In this document: one piece after another, positions 8,125 through 15,661 of the stretch
Numbering within the stretch: the stretch's first letter is position 1
Layout of the letters: every line of letters begins with the position of its first letter
DNA from: Microbacterium sp. CBA3102
Lineage (GTDB): Bacteria; Actinomycetota; Actinomycetes; Actinomycetales; Microbacteriaceae
Reading direction: 5' to 3'
Assembly: GCF_007954505.1 (NCBI RefSeq)
Contig: NZ_CP042412.1
Span: forward strand, 1,860,001-1,924,000
DNA length: 64,000 bases
Translations under genes and position numbers: made by a program
The notes under the pieces: generated by a model
Databases searched by the model: none
What the model saw: only the letters and a program-made list of their open reading frames with translations
Told to the model about the DNA's origin: nothing

Positions 8125-9120
8125 ATGTCCCAGCCGGACATCACCACAGCGCAGCCGCAGGGTGAGAAGAAGAACATGTCGCTGCTGATCCGAGGCTCTC
8201 TCTGGATCGCCATCGGCGCTCTGATCGCCGCTGCACTCGTCTGCGTCGTCTGGGTCCTCATCGGGGACCAGGACGGACTGATCGGCCGAGCCTTCCTCAC
8301 GATCCTCCTCCTGGCGGCCTTCGCGGGGATCGCGATCGCCGAGGCGGGGCTCGCCCCGAACCGTCCCGACTGGCTGCAGCTGGCCAGCATGGTGAGCTGG
8401 ATCGTCGCGCTCCTCGTCGGCGCCGTCAAGATCTGGCTCCCCGAAGACGGCACGTACTTCGGCGCCGAGCGCTTCTTCCAACTGCTGCTGGTCATCGGCA
8501 TCCTGCAGCTCGCGCTCGTCCACGTGCGACTGTTCACACCGGCTGCCCAGCGCTACGTCACCACGTTCACACGAGTCATCTACATCGTCACGATCACGTT
8601 CCTCGGTGGCCTCGTCGGCATGCTCGTGTTCTTCCTCGCCTTCCCGAACACGTTCGAGTACGGCGCCCTGTACTGGCGGATCGTCGTCGCCCTCACGATC
8701 CTCGTCGCCGTCGGCACCACGCTCATCCCGCTCCTGAACGCGCTCTTCGCGCCCAAGAAGACACCGGCCACGCCGGGCGTCGGATCCGCGCCGTCCTGGC
8801 CGACCTATGCCGACGGCATCACCCCGCTGCCGGTGCTTCCCGACTCGTCGCCCGATTGGACGGCGTACTACACCGGGTACCCGACGGTCACGGCACAGCA
8901 GTCGCTCCCGGCGGCCCCGGCCGCGAGCTTCCCCGTCGTGCCGCAGCCGGTGGAGCAGGCGTACGCACAACCCGCGCCGCCGCAGGCCCCCGGTGTGCAC
9001 ACGATGCCGCCGACGCCTGGTGCCGTGGAGCAGCCCCCGGCGCCGAGGCAAGAGCCCTCTGCGTTCCCGCCTCCTCCGCCCGCGCCGCAACCGCCCGCGC
9101 CGCAGCAGCCCGCACCGTGA
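8125..9120 (+). CDS. Membrane protein with Pro/Ala-rich C-terminal tail
   Basis: 331 residues from ATG 8125, preceded by GAGAGG. The first 215 residues hold about five hydrophobic helices; the remainder is a long low-complexity tail dominated by Pro, Ala and Gln, likely disordered. No enzymatic motif is visible and I cannot assign a function. The stop overlaps the GTG start of the phosphatase gene, so the two are coupled. Confidence 0.7.
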   Translation: MSQPDITTAQPQGEKKNMSLLIRGSLWIAIGALIAAALVCVVWVLIGDQDGLIGRAFLTILLLAAFAGIAIAEAGLAPNRPDWLQLASMVSWIVALLVGAVKIWLPEDGTYFGAERFFQLLLVIGILQLALVHVRLFTPAAQRYVTTFTRVIYIVTITFLGGLVGMLVFFLAFPNTFEYGALYWRIVVALTILVAVGTTLIPLLNALFAPKKTPATPGVGSAPSWPTYADGITPLPVLPDSSPDWTAYYTGYPTVTAQQSLPAAPAASFPVVPQPVEQAYAQPAPPQAPGVHTMPPTPGAVEQPPAPRQEPSAFPPPPPAPQPPAPQQPAP

Positions 9121-9911
9121 CCCTCGCCGGAGAGCTCGGCGAACTCGCGACGGAGATCGCGCGCGAAGCGGGAGACCTCGCGCTCAGACGCCGACAAGAG
9201 GGTGTGCGTCTGGCGGCGACCAAATCGACGCTCGCCGACATCGTCACGGAAGCGGACCGCGAGGTCGAGGCGCTCATCCGCGATCGTCTGCGCGCTGCCC
9301 GCGCGGAGGACGGTTTTCTCGGTGAGGAGTCCGGGGCCGAGGTCGGAACGAGCGGGATCACCTGGGTCGTCGACCCGATCGACGGCACCGTCAATTATGC
9401 CTACGGCATCCCGGCCTACAACGTCAGCATCGCCGCCGTCCGAGGCGAGCCCGACCCCGAATCCTGGGAAGCTCTCGCCGCCGCGGTCAACGCGCCCGCG
9501 CTCGGTGAGATGTTCACCGCAGCCCTCGGTCACGGTGCGTGGTCAGACGGCGCCCGGCTCTCGGTCACGGCGGAGACGCCCGCCGGAGCGCTCCTCGGTA
9601 CCGGCTTCGGCTACGACCCTGCGACCCATGAAGGCGACCTCGCCACGGTGGCGCGGGTGATGCCGATGGCGCGTGATGTCCGTCGGATGGGAGCGGCCGC
9701 TCTCGACCTCGCGTATGTCGCTGGGGGTCGCCTCGACGGCTACTTCGAACGCGGATTGCGTCCGTGGGACCATGCCGCCGGTGGGCTCCTGGTGTCGGAG
9801 GCCGGTGGAGTCGTGTCACGCACCGACGTCGATTCCCCGCGGCCCATGCTCGTCGCGGCAGGACGCGCCGTGCACGACCGACTGCTCGCGATCCTGGGAA
9901 CGGAAAAGTGA
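9117..9911 (+). CDS. Inositol monophosphatase family protein
   Basis: 264 residues with the complete Mg2+/Li+-sensitive phosphatase signature: Glu70-Glu71, Asp86-Pro-Ile-Asp89-Gly-Thr, and Trp217-Asp218-His in the C-terminal motif. The family dephosphorylates myo-inositol-1-phosphate, histidinol phosphate, fructose-1,6-bisphosphate or PAP, and the substrate cannot be read from sequence. GTG 9117 overlaps the upstream stop (GTGA), and the upstream in-frame extension is Pro-rich noise from the other frame. Confidence 0.88.
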   Translation: MTLAGELGELATEIAREAGDLALRRRQEGVRLAATKSTLADIVTEADREVEALIRDRLRAARAEDGFLGEESGAEVGTSGITWVVDPIDGTVNYAYGIPAYNVSIAAVRGEPDPESWEALAAAVNAPALGEMFTAALGHGAWSDGARLSVTAETPAGALLGTGFGYDPATHEGDLATVARVMPMARDVRRMGAAALDLAYVAGGRLDGYFERGLRPWDHAAGGLLVSEAGGVVSRTDVDSPRPMLVAAGRAVHDRLLAILGTEK

Positions 9912-9962
9912 ATGATCCATGGCTTTCCCAGGGTGGCCAGGGTAGTGTTTTACCCGATCGTT

Positions 9963-9987
9963 ACTCTCACCGCCCGAAGGTGAGAGT
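9963..9987. terminator. Hairpin after the phosphatase gene
   Basis: A perfect 9-bp stem (ACTCTCACC/GGTGAGAGT) with a 7-nt loop is followed by TTGAGTTT, a weak U-run. It probably ends the membrane-protein/phosphatase transcript; it also lies in the leader of the peptidase gene. Confidence 0.5.
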
Positions 9988-10032
9988 TTGAGTTTGCGCC
10001 CCCGAGCTGACGCACGACCCGAGAGAAACGCT

Positions 10033-11316
10033 TTGCCCTTCGAGAATCCCGAGGCTGCCTCTGCGCCCACGCGCCGGTCCAGCCGACTCCGCATCGCGGC
10101 CTCCGAGGCCTCTGCGGCGGGAACGATGGGACCCCTCTCCACGGCTGACTCCACTGCCGTCGCCCTCGCCGCCGTCGCTCCTCTCTCTCGTCGCGCTGCT
10201 CGCCAGCGCCAGGCAGCCGGCGCGGACGCCGCCGAGGTTCCGGCCGAGCCGTTCATCGCCACGACTCCCGCGCCGATCATCGCCGACGTCCCGGCATCAC
10301 CGGTCGTCGTCGACACCGCCGCCGACTCCGTCGATGCCGCAGACCCTGACACGGTCGCGCCGTCCTTCGAGTCGCCGTCACCGGCGGAACCCGTCGCGGC
10401 GGCCGCGCCCGAAGATGATGTCGACGAGTTCGAGCGCGCATCCCGCGCCTTCCGCACGGGCTCGGTTCCTGTTGCTCCGGCGTCCGTCCGGACATCGGCC
10501 ACGCACACGCCTGCGTCCGCGCCCGCGGAGGCGAGCGAGTCCTCCGAGTCCGCGCACGTCGCGCCGCGCCGTCCACGCAGCATCCGCAAGCTTGTGACCG
10601 TGGGGGCGACCGTCGGTGTGATGAGTCTCGCCGGACTCCTCGCCGTGTCCATGACGCTTCCCGCGGAGGCTGTGGCGGCGGTGCAGGGCCGCACCGCGAT
10701 GGCAGCGACCTCGTTGGTCTCGTCCGCAGGTTCCGACGCGAAGGATTCTGCCGCCGCAGAGATCCAGGCGTTCGTCGCACCGGGCGCAGTCGAGAACGAA
10801 TCTCTCGCTCGTTCGGATGACTTCAGCACGGTTTCGCTGGTCGAGGTCGCCGCCGAGCAGGGCATCAACTACTCGGGTGAGGTCTTCACGAACGACCCCG
10901 ACGCCGCCATCCAGTGGCCGTTCCTCGTCGGGGTCGGCATGAGCTACGGATACGGCATGCGCAGCGGGCGTCTGCACGAGGGGATCGACTTCGTCCCCGG
11001 CGACGGAGCGCCCATCCAGGCGATCGCCGACGGCACCGTCCGCATCGCGACCGAGCAGGGTGCCGCCTACGGTGTCACGGTCTACATCGACCATGTCATC
11101 GACGGCCAGGTCATCACGAGCCACTATTCGCACATGCAGTACGGGTCTCTGCAGGTCAAGGCGGGCGACACCGTGAAGGTCGGCGACATCGTCGGCAAGA
11201 CCGGCAACACCGGCCGCTCCTACGGCGCCCATCTGCACTTCGAACTCATCGTCAACGGATCGACCATCGATCCGATGCCGTGGCTCAAGGCGAACGCTGG
11301 TCGAACCTCGTATTGA
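10033..11316 (+). CDS. M23 family metallopeptidase (LytM-type, membrane-anchored)
   Basis: A 427-residue protein with a long acidic, Ala/Pro-rich N-terminal region, one transmembrane or signal-anchor helix (about residues 190-210), a linker, and a C-terminal LytM/M23 domain. Zinc ligands are visible as His and Asp in LHEGIDF (about 315-319) and His-x-His in AHLHFEL (about 400-402). Such enzymes cut peptidoglycan peptide bridges or, when regulatory, activate amidases. TTG 10033 is chosen because GAGAG precedes it; an in-frame TTG at 9988 would add 15 residues but starts inside the hairpin. Confidence 0.85.
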   Translation: MPFENPEAASAPTRRSSRLRIAASEASAAGTMGPLSTADSTAVALAAVAPLSRRAARQRQAAGADAAEVPAEPFIATTPAPIIADVPASPVVVDTAADSVDAADPDTVAPSFESPSPAEPVAAAAPEDDVDEFERASRAFRTGSVPVAPASVRTSATHTPASAPAEASESSESAHVAPRRPRSIRKLVTVGATVGVMSLAGLLAVSMTLPAEAVAAVQGRTAMAATSLVSSAGSDAKDSAAAEIQAFVAPGAVENESLARSDDFSTVSLVEVAAEQGINYSGEVFTNDPDAAIQWPFLVGVGMSYGYGMRSGRLHEGIDFVPGDGAPIQAIADGTVRIATEQGAAYGVTVYIDHVIDGQVITSHYSHMQYGSLQVKAGDTVKVGDIVGKTGNTGRSYGAHLHFELIVNGSTIDPMPWLKANAGRTSY

Positions 11317-11384
11317 CCCGCCTCGATTTCATGGGGACGCCACAGTGATGGTATTCTCGTACGGTTGCCCCGCGAGGGCAGCAC

Positions 11385-11456
11385 GCCCCGATAGCTCAGT
11401 GGCAGAGCACTTCCATGGTAAGGAAGGGGTCGTCAGTTCAATCCTGACTCGGGGCT
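11385..11456 (+). tRNA. tRNA-Thr (anticodon GGT)
   Basis: Cloverleaf with acceptor GCCCCGA/TCGGGGC, D-arm AGCTCAGTGGCAGAGC, anticodon loop ATGGTAA (GGT reads ACC/ACT) and T-arm containing GTTCAATC. No CCA is encoded. It is the first of two tRNA genes 34 nt apart. Confidence 0.95.
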
Positions 11457-11490
11457 CGCAGCATTCTTCTCACACGGATGGATGCCGTGC

Positions 11491-11564
11491 GGCAGGGTAG
11501 CTCAGTTGGTGAGAGCGCACGACTCATAATCGTGAGGTCGCGGGTTCAAGCCCCGCTCCTGCTA
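11491..11564 (+). tRNA. tRNA-Met (anticodon CAT)
   Basis: Cloverleaf with acceptor GGCAGGG paired to TCCTGCT (G-U at both ends), D-arm AGCTCAGTTGGTGAGAGC, anticodon loop CTCATAA (CAT) and T-arm with GGTTCAAGCC. The acceptor closes with a G-U pair rather than an open C-A mismatch, which argues against the initiator. Elongator Met is preferred, though a lysidine-modified tRNA-Ile2 shares this anticodon. Confidence 0.9.
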
Positions 11565-11572
11565 CAGATTCA

Positions 11573-11596
11573 AACCCCCGGATTTCCGGGGGTTTT
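11573..11596 (+). terminator. Rho-independent terminator after the tRNA pair
   Basis: AACCCCCGG and CCGGGGGTT form a perfect 9-bp stem around ATTT, and the 3' arm runs into TTTT. It ends the Thr/Met tRNA transcript. Confidence 0.85.
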
Positions 11597-11714
11597 GTCG
11601 TATCCGGCCGCCGAGCAGTCCGGGCCGACGAGAACCACAGACATCCGACCTTTCCCTTGACAGGGTCTCGGCGCGCGGACATCATGTCCTGTGGACGTCG
11701 TCACGAGGAGAAGC

Positions 11715-12050
11715 ATGCGCATCGCCCTGCATTCAGTGATCGCCGAGGGGGCGATCGAGGACTATCGGTCCCATCACGCCCGGATCCCGGATTCTCTGCG
11801 CGACCTGTTCGACGTCGCTGGCATCCACGACTGGACCATCTGGCGCTCGGGGCGCAACCTCTTCCACGTCGTCGAGTGCGACGACTTCGAGGCGACGATG
11901 CGCATCGTCGAGGCCTCCCCGGCGAACGATTCCTGGCAGGCCGACATCGGGCGCTTCGTCGAGGGGTTCCACGGTCCGGACGGTGAAGAGGGGTTCACGC
12001 CCATCGAACAGGTCTGGGCACTCGCGGCGCAGCGCGCCACCGGCAGCTGA
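11715..12050 (+). CDS. L-rhamnose mutarotase (RhaM)-like protein
   Basis: 111 residues with the dimeric alpha/beta-barrel layout of RhaM. Tyr17 and His21 (YRSHH) and the IHDWTIWRSG and WQ segments fit the active site that interconverts rhamnose anomers. ATG 11715 follows GAGGAG; a GTG 24 nt earlier is less likely. No other rhamnose gene is nearby, so the true sugar, perhaps fucose or another hexose, is open. Confidence 0.75.
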   Translation: MRIALHSVIAEGAIEDYRSHHARIPDSLRDLFDVAGIHDWTIWRSGRNLFHVVECDDFEATMRIVEASPANDSWQADIGRFVEGFHGPDGEEGFTPIEQVWALAAQRATGS

Positions 12051-12070
12051 GCACACCGGGCGGTCGCGTG

Positions 12071-12382
12071 TCAGCGGAAGGGGTTCCGACCGGGATCCGA
12101 TCGCCGTGGCGGCGGGTGATGCGGGATCTGGATCGGACGCGTCGCACGTGAGGCGTCCTGGAACCGTCGCACCGCATGCAGGACCTCTTCCGCGGACGAG
12201 TAGCGCAACGCGAGCGGGAGGTCGCGCCGCCACAGGACCTCGACCTCGGTCGGGGCATCTTCGAAGATCGTGCAGACGACGCGGCGGTGGTCGTCCGTCG
12301 GGTAGTGCAGATCGTGGATCGCCCAGTCGGTCGCCGTGACCTGCACCAGACTGAACCTTCGGTCCGGATCGTGCTCCATCAT
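12071..12382 (-). CDS. Small hypothetical protein
   Basis: About 103 residues, with an acidic N-terminal half (beta-rich, FSLVQVTATDWAIHDLHY) and a C-terminus rich in Pro, Arg and His. Two adjacent ATGs (12382 and 12379) sit next to AGGAGA; the second has the better spacing. It resembles the small unstudied actinobacterial proteins that match a sequence-adaptive beta-sheet pattern, but I recognise no family. It converges on the mutarotase gene. Confidence 0.55.
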   Translation of the reverse strand: MMEHDPDRRFSLVQVTATDWAIHDLHYPTDDHRRVVCTIFEDAPTEVEVLWRRDLPLALRYSSAEEVLHAVRRFQDASRATRPIQIPHHPPPRRSDPGRNPFR

Positions 12383-12472
12383 TCTCCTAGCTGTCCCCAC
12401 GGTGAAGCATGCGCGATCAGCGCCCGGAGGGGGAGCCCCTTGACAGATGCCCGAGACTTCTTCGGATCATTT

Positions 12473-12499
12473 TGTGACGTTTCTCGGTCGGCATCCGTC
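12473..12499 (+). promoter_or_regulatory. Candidate ECF-sigma promoter of the Asp23 operon
   Basis: TGTGAC (12473-12478), 17 bp, then CGTC (12496-12499) resembles cell-envelope ECF promoters such as sigma-M/sigma-X types of Bacillus (TGWAAC-N16/17-CGWC). It lies 70 nt before the first Asp23 gene, and the locus carries its own ECF sigma gene. Recognition by that sigma factor is inference. Confidence 0.4.
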
Positions 12500-12568
12500 T
12501 TAGGGGTGTCGCTGACCTGCGGCCCGCACTCCTCAACGGAGGCGGAGACATGGATGAAGGAGCTCAAG

Positions 12569-13012
12569 ATGGCGAACGTGACTGGTGGCGCCCAGCCCAA
12601 GGCTCAGGTCGTCGCACCGCAGTCGGGGACTGCTGCGGGCAAGACGACGATCGAGGACGCGGTGGTGGCGAAGATCGCCGGCATCGCCGCACGCGAAGTG
12701 GCGGGCGTGTATGCACTCGGCGGGGGAGCCGCCCGAATGGTCGGTGCGATCCGTGACGCCCTCAACACGACCGATCTCTCTCAGGGGATCAGCGTCGAGG
12801 TCGGCGAGACGCAGGTCGCGGTCGACGTGACGATCGTCGCGGAGTACCCGGTCTCGCTCCAGAAGGTCGCGGACGAGGTTCGCGCGGCCATCCACCGCGC
12901 GATGGTGGAGCTGGTCGGCATGGAGGTCGCCGAGGTCAACGTGACCGTGAACGACGTGCACATCCCCTCCGATGACGAGGACGAGGGCACGCAGGAGGCG
13001 CGAGTCCAGTGA
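12569..13012 (+). CDS. Asp23/Gls24 family envelope stress protein (paralogue 1)
   Basis: 147 residues with a flexible N-terminus and the full Asp23 core from about residue 30: TTIEDAVVAKIAGIAAREV, then alternating beta strands and a helix ending in VNVTVNDVHIP. In firmicutes Asp23 forms membrane-associated assemblies anchored by AmaP and is induced by alkaline or envelope stress. ATG 12569 has GAAGGAG upstream; the long in-frame upstream extension contains no domain. It is the first gene of a run of five overlapping genes. Confidence 0.88.
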   Translation: MANVTGGAQPKAQVVAPQSGTAAGKTTIEDAVVAKIAGIAAREVAGVYALGGGAARMVGAIRDALNTTDLSQGISVEVGETQVAVDVTIVAEYPVSLQKVADEVRAAIHRAMVELVGMEVAEVNVTVNDVHIPSDDEDEGTQEARVQ

Positions 13013-13200
13013 ATGCATCGGTGATCGGCGCGGCGGCCGCCGCAGTGCTGGCGCTCACCTGGGTGGCCCTGGGGTTCTGGGCGTTCCTGCTCGTGGCGTT
13101 GGCGATGCTGCTCGGAGCGGTCGCCGGCCGCATCATCGACGGCCGGCTCGACGTTCGCGCGCTCGCCGAGGTCTTCCGGGGCCGGCGCTCCTCGTCATGA
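13009..13200 (+). CDS. Small membrane protein of the Asp23 operon
   Basis: 63 residues: two close hydrophobic helices (about 5-22 and 24-40) followed by a basic tail. GTG 13009 overlaps the previous stop and its end overlaps the next gene (ATGA). Small two-helix proteins (DUF2273-like) are regular members of Asp23/Gls24 operons, where they probably help hold Asp23 at the membrane. Confidence 0.78.
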   Translation: MNASVIGAAAAAVLALTWVALGFWAFLLVALAMLLGAVAGRIIDGRLDVRALAEVFRGRRSSS

Positions 13201-13532
13201 CCGACGAGGAGGCGGCTCCGGAGGACGTCGTCGTGGGGACGACGACCATCACGGCCCGTGCGCTGCAACGACTCGCCGTCGGCATCGTGCACGACGTCGC
13301 TCGGGTGTCGACCCGTGACGTCGGGGCGCAGCTGTCCGACCGGCGAGGTGCCGTGCGGATCTCGGTCACCGTCCCGGTGGCCCCGGAGCACGGACTGAAC
13401 CTGGTCGACAGCGGCGAAGAGCTTCGGCGGGACCTGATCGAGAAGATGCAGACGCTGGCCGGTCGTGAGGTCAGCACCGTGGACATCCGATACTCGGGCG
13501 TCCGCCGCAGCACGGAGAAGAGGGTGAGATGA
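13197..13532 (+). CDS. Asp23/Gls24 family protein (paralogue 2)
   Basis: 111 residues with one Asp23 core and little else: TTTITARALQRLAVGIVHDV, a beta hairpin, a helix (LRRDLIEKMQTLAG) and the last strand VSTVDIRYSGV. ATG 13197 overlaps the upstream stop. It lacks a membrane helix, so it is probably recruited by its neighbours. Confidence 0.82.
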   Translation: MTDEEAAPEDVVVGTTTITARALQRLAVGIVHDVARVSTRDVGAQLSDRRGAVRISVTVPVAPEHGLNLVDSGEELRRDLIEKMQTLAGREVSTVDIRYSGVRRSTEKRVR

Positions 13533-14095
13533 CGAACGAACAGGCGATATACCGGCGCGTGCTCCGTCGGGAGACGCACGCGCCCCGCACCATCCCGGCT
13601 GCGGTGGTCGCATCGATCGGCGTCGTGTCGGGCCTCGCTCTTCTCGCGGGAGGAGTGTGGTGGGTCGTCGACGCGGGCTTCCGTGACAGGGTCGCTCGAG
13701 AGTTCGATGCGCTCGCCGCAGGAGCAACGGCACAGGCTGTGCCCTTCGGGGTGGGCGTACTCGTCGTGCTTCTCGCTCTCGTGCTCCTCGCGCTCGCGGT
13801 CCTGCCGGGACGTCGCCACCGTCGTGCGCGAACGACCGAGCGCACCGCTCTGCTCGTGGACGACGGGGTGATCGCTGACTCGGTCGCCGAGGCCGTGTCC
13901 CGACGCGTGGGCGTCGATCGTGGACGCGTGGCCGTGACCGTCGGCAGGCGTGACGTCGCAGTCAGAATCACCCCCACCAGTGGCGTCCCCGTCGATCGGT
14001 TCGGAGCCGAGACGGCTGTGAAGGACGTGCTCTCGGGGATCGGATTCGTCGCGGCTGCTCGCGTCAGCGTGGATGCGCAGGGAGTGATCGCATGA
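13529..14095 (+). CDS. Membrane protein of the Asp23 locus (DUF6286-like)
   Basis: 188 residues with two transmembrane helices (about 23-48 and 72-93) and then a cytoplasmic domain whose strand-strand-helix-strand order (VAVTVGRRDVAVRITP ... FVAAARVSVD) mimics the Asp23 core. It most likely anchors Asp23 complexes. Both ends overlap neighbouring genes by 4 nt. Confidence 0.75.
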   Translation: MTNEQAIYRRVLRRETHAPRTIPAAVVASIGVVSGLALLAGGVWWVVDAGFRDRVAREFDALAAGATAQAVPFGVGVLVVLLALVLLALAVLPGRRHRRARTTERTALLVDDGVIADSVAEAVSRRVGVDRGRVAVTVGRRDVAVRITPTSGVPVDRFGAETAVKDVLSGIGFVAAARVSVDAQGVIA

Positions 14096-14709
14096 ACGCC
14101 ACGAACCGCCTGGTGAATCGACTGCTTCTCTTCGTCACCGGCGCGATCCTGCTGGCGGCGGGCGGTCTCGCCCTCGCTGCGGGGGTGCTCGCCGGCGGGG
14201 ACGCGCCCCCGTGGCTTCGGCGCGCGACATCTGTGGTGTCGGCCGCGGTGGAGACCGCTGCGACGTGGACGTGGCAGATCCCGGGCGTCGGTCCGGTATC
14301 CACTGTCGTGATGCTCATAGCGGCAGCGGCCGTGCTCCTCGTCATCGCCCTCATCGCTTTCCTCGCCACGCGGAGACGCGGCAGGGCGAAGGCCGTGCTC
14401 GAGGTCGATGGCGCAGGCGGACGGACGACGGTCGATCGGAACGTGGCCGAGGAAGTGCTGACGGACCCGCTGATCCGCCGACCCGACGTGCTCTCCGCCC
14501 GCGCGGCTGCATACCGCGTCGGAAGGAAGCATGCCGTCGCCTTGGCGATCACCGTGCGACCCGGCGCTCCCCTCGGTGCGATCGTCGCCGCGACGGAGAA
14601 GGCCGTTCGAGAGTGGGACCACCTCCTGGGCGCCCGCATCCCGATCCTGGTGCATCTGTCGGATCGCCGGTGGCGCGATGCGTTCCGGTCGCCCACGAGG
14701 GTGCAGTAG
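14092..14709 (+). CDS. AmaP-like alkaline shock membrane anchor protein
   Basis: 205 residues: a first helix (about 10-32), a short extracytoplasmic loop, a second helix (about 65-90), then a cytoplasmic Asp23-like domain. This is the AmaP arrangement, in which a two-pass anchor carries Asp23 to the membrane. It closes the five-gene overlapping block that begins at 12569. Confidence 0.78.
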   Translation: MNATNRLVNRLLLFVTGAILLAAGGLALAAGVLAGGDAPPWLRRATSVVSAAVETAATWTWQIPGVGPVSTVVMLIAAAAVLLVIALIAFLATRRRGRAKAVLEVDGAGGRTTVDRNVAEEVLTDPLIRRPDVLSARAAAYRVGRKHAVALAITVRPGAPLGAIVAATEKAVREWDHLLGARIPILVHLSDRRWRDAFRSPTRVQ

Positions 14710-14734
14710 GCGTGTGACCGCCGCAAGAGACCAA

Positions 14735-14753
14735 CACGCGGAGACCCCGCGTG
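14735..14753 (+). terminator. Short hairpin upstream of csbD-like gene
   Basis: CACGCGG and CCGCGTG pair perfectly (7 bp) around a 5-nt loop, 25 nt after the AmaP-like gene. It may attenuate read-through into the csbD-like gene, giving that gene partly separate control. Confidence 0.4.
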
Positions 14754-14797
14754 AGTATCCGACCTCGAACCCGGGGTCGCTGAGGAAAGGAGACGCC

Positions 14798-14971
14798 ATG
14801 GGCGCAGAAGACAAGATCAAGGCCGCTGCGGAGAAGATCGCCGGAAAGGCGAAGGAGACCGTCGGCAAGGTGATCGACGACGACAAGCTCGTCGCCGAAG
14901 GGAAGGCCGAGCAGGCCAAGGGCGGTGTCCGTGACGCGGCAGAGGACGTCAAGGACGCGTTCAAGAAGTGA
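14798..14971 (+). CDS. CsbD family general stress protein
   Basis: 57 residues, highly charged and helical, with the CsbD pattern (EKIAGKAKETVGKV ... KAEQAKGGVRDA). CsbD proteins are abundant, small sigma-B-type stress proteins of unknown biochemical role. The ribosome site GGAAAGGAGA is one of the strongest in the window, in keeping with an abundant product. Confidence 0.88.
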   Translation: MGAEDKIKAAAEKIAGKAKETVGKVIDDDKLVAEGKAEQAKGGVRDAAEDVKDAFKK

Positions 14972-14978
14972 CGGGTAC

Positions 14979-15006
14979 GGGGAGAGGCTCGTGCGAGCCT
15001 CTCCCC
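14979..15006 (+). terminator. Terminator after csbD-like gene
   Basis: GGGGAGAGGCTC and GAGCCTCTCCCC form a perfect 12-bp stem with a GTGC loop, 7 nt after the csbD stop. It lacks a U-tract but is very stable and separates csbD from the sigma-factor operon. Confidence 0.7.
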
Positions 15007-15025
15007 GATCTCGCGCGGATAGGCG

Positions 15026-15052
15026 GGAAATGATCCGATCTGATCGGGCGTC
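15026..15052 (+). promoter_or_regulatory. Candidate promoter and operator of the ECF sigma operon
   Basis: GGAAAT (15026-15031), 17 bp, CGTC (15049-15052) has an ECF-like -10 identical to that proposed at 12496. The spacer holds a perfect dyad CCGATC-T-GATCGG (15035-15047), a likely binding site for another regulator. The -35 differs from the upstream candidate, so a shared sigma factor is uncertain. Confidence 0.35.
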
Positions 15053-15094
15053 CGTTCCGAATTGCCTAGAGGGGCGGATCGAGGGGTTGGGTGG

Positions 15095-15661
15095 ATGGAA
15101 GACGAACGCTTTCGCAGGGCGCTCGAGCACGCGGACGACGCCATCGTCGCCGGTCGTGCGATGGATGGGGACGTCGAGGCGTTCGCGGTCCTCGTGCGTC
15201 GGTACTCGCCGATGATGCGCGCATACACGCAGCGGATGCTGAACGCCTCAGCCGATGTGGACGACATCGTGCAGGAGACGTTCGTGACCGCCTGGCAGCG
15301 ATTCGGCGAGCTCGACGATCCGGCCAAGGTGAAGAGCTGGCTGATGAGGATCGTGAGCAGGAAAGCGGTCGACCGCATTCGCGCGACCCGGCCCGCCGTC
15401 GACATCGATTCGATCGACAGGCCGGCACCGCTGCACGCGTCACCGTCCGCAGTGGTCGAGGTGCGAGCGGGGGTCGCGGTGCTCGGGGCAGCTCTTCGAG
15501 AACTGCCCGACGCGCAGCGGGAGTGCTGGATCCTGCGCGAGATCGGCGGCTACTCGTACGAGGAGATCTCCGAAGAGCTCGGAATTCCGGTCTCGACGTC
15601 AAGGGGGCTGCTCGCTCGAGCCCGCAGATTCATGATCGTACGGATGGAGGAGTGGCGATGA
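15095..15661 (+). CDS. ECF-type RNA polymerase sigma factor
   Basis: 188 residues with sigma region 2 (about 20-95, including DVDDIVQETFVTAW) and region 4 (about 130-180, ALRELPDAQRECW ... YSYEEISEELGIPVSTSRGLL); region 3 is missing as in ECF factors. ATG 15095 follows GAGGGG. The next gene starts inside its stop (ATGA), the usual position for an anti-sigma factor. It presumably drives this envelope-stress locus and itself (inference). Confidence 0.9.
   Translation: MEDERFRRALEHADDAIVAGRAMDGDVEAFAVLVRRYSPMMRAYTQRMLNASADVDDIVQETFVTAWQRFGELDDPAKVKSWLMRIVSRKAVDRIRATRPAVDIDSIDRPAPLHASPSAVVEVRAGVAVLGAALRELPDAQRECWILREIGGYSYEEISEELGIPVSTSRGLLARARRFMIVRMEEWR

Noticed and set aside
9912..10032. Possible c-di-AMP (ydaO) riboswitch before the M23 peptidase gene
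   Set aside because: The conserved ydaO core is not present; the region holds only one simple hairpin and a weak -10-like box.
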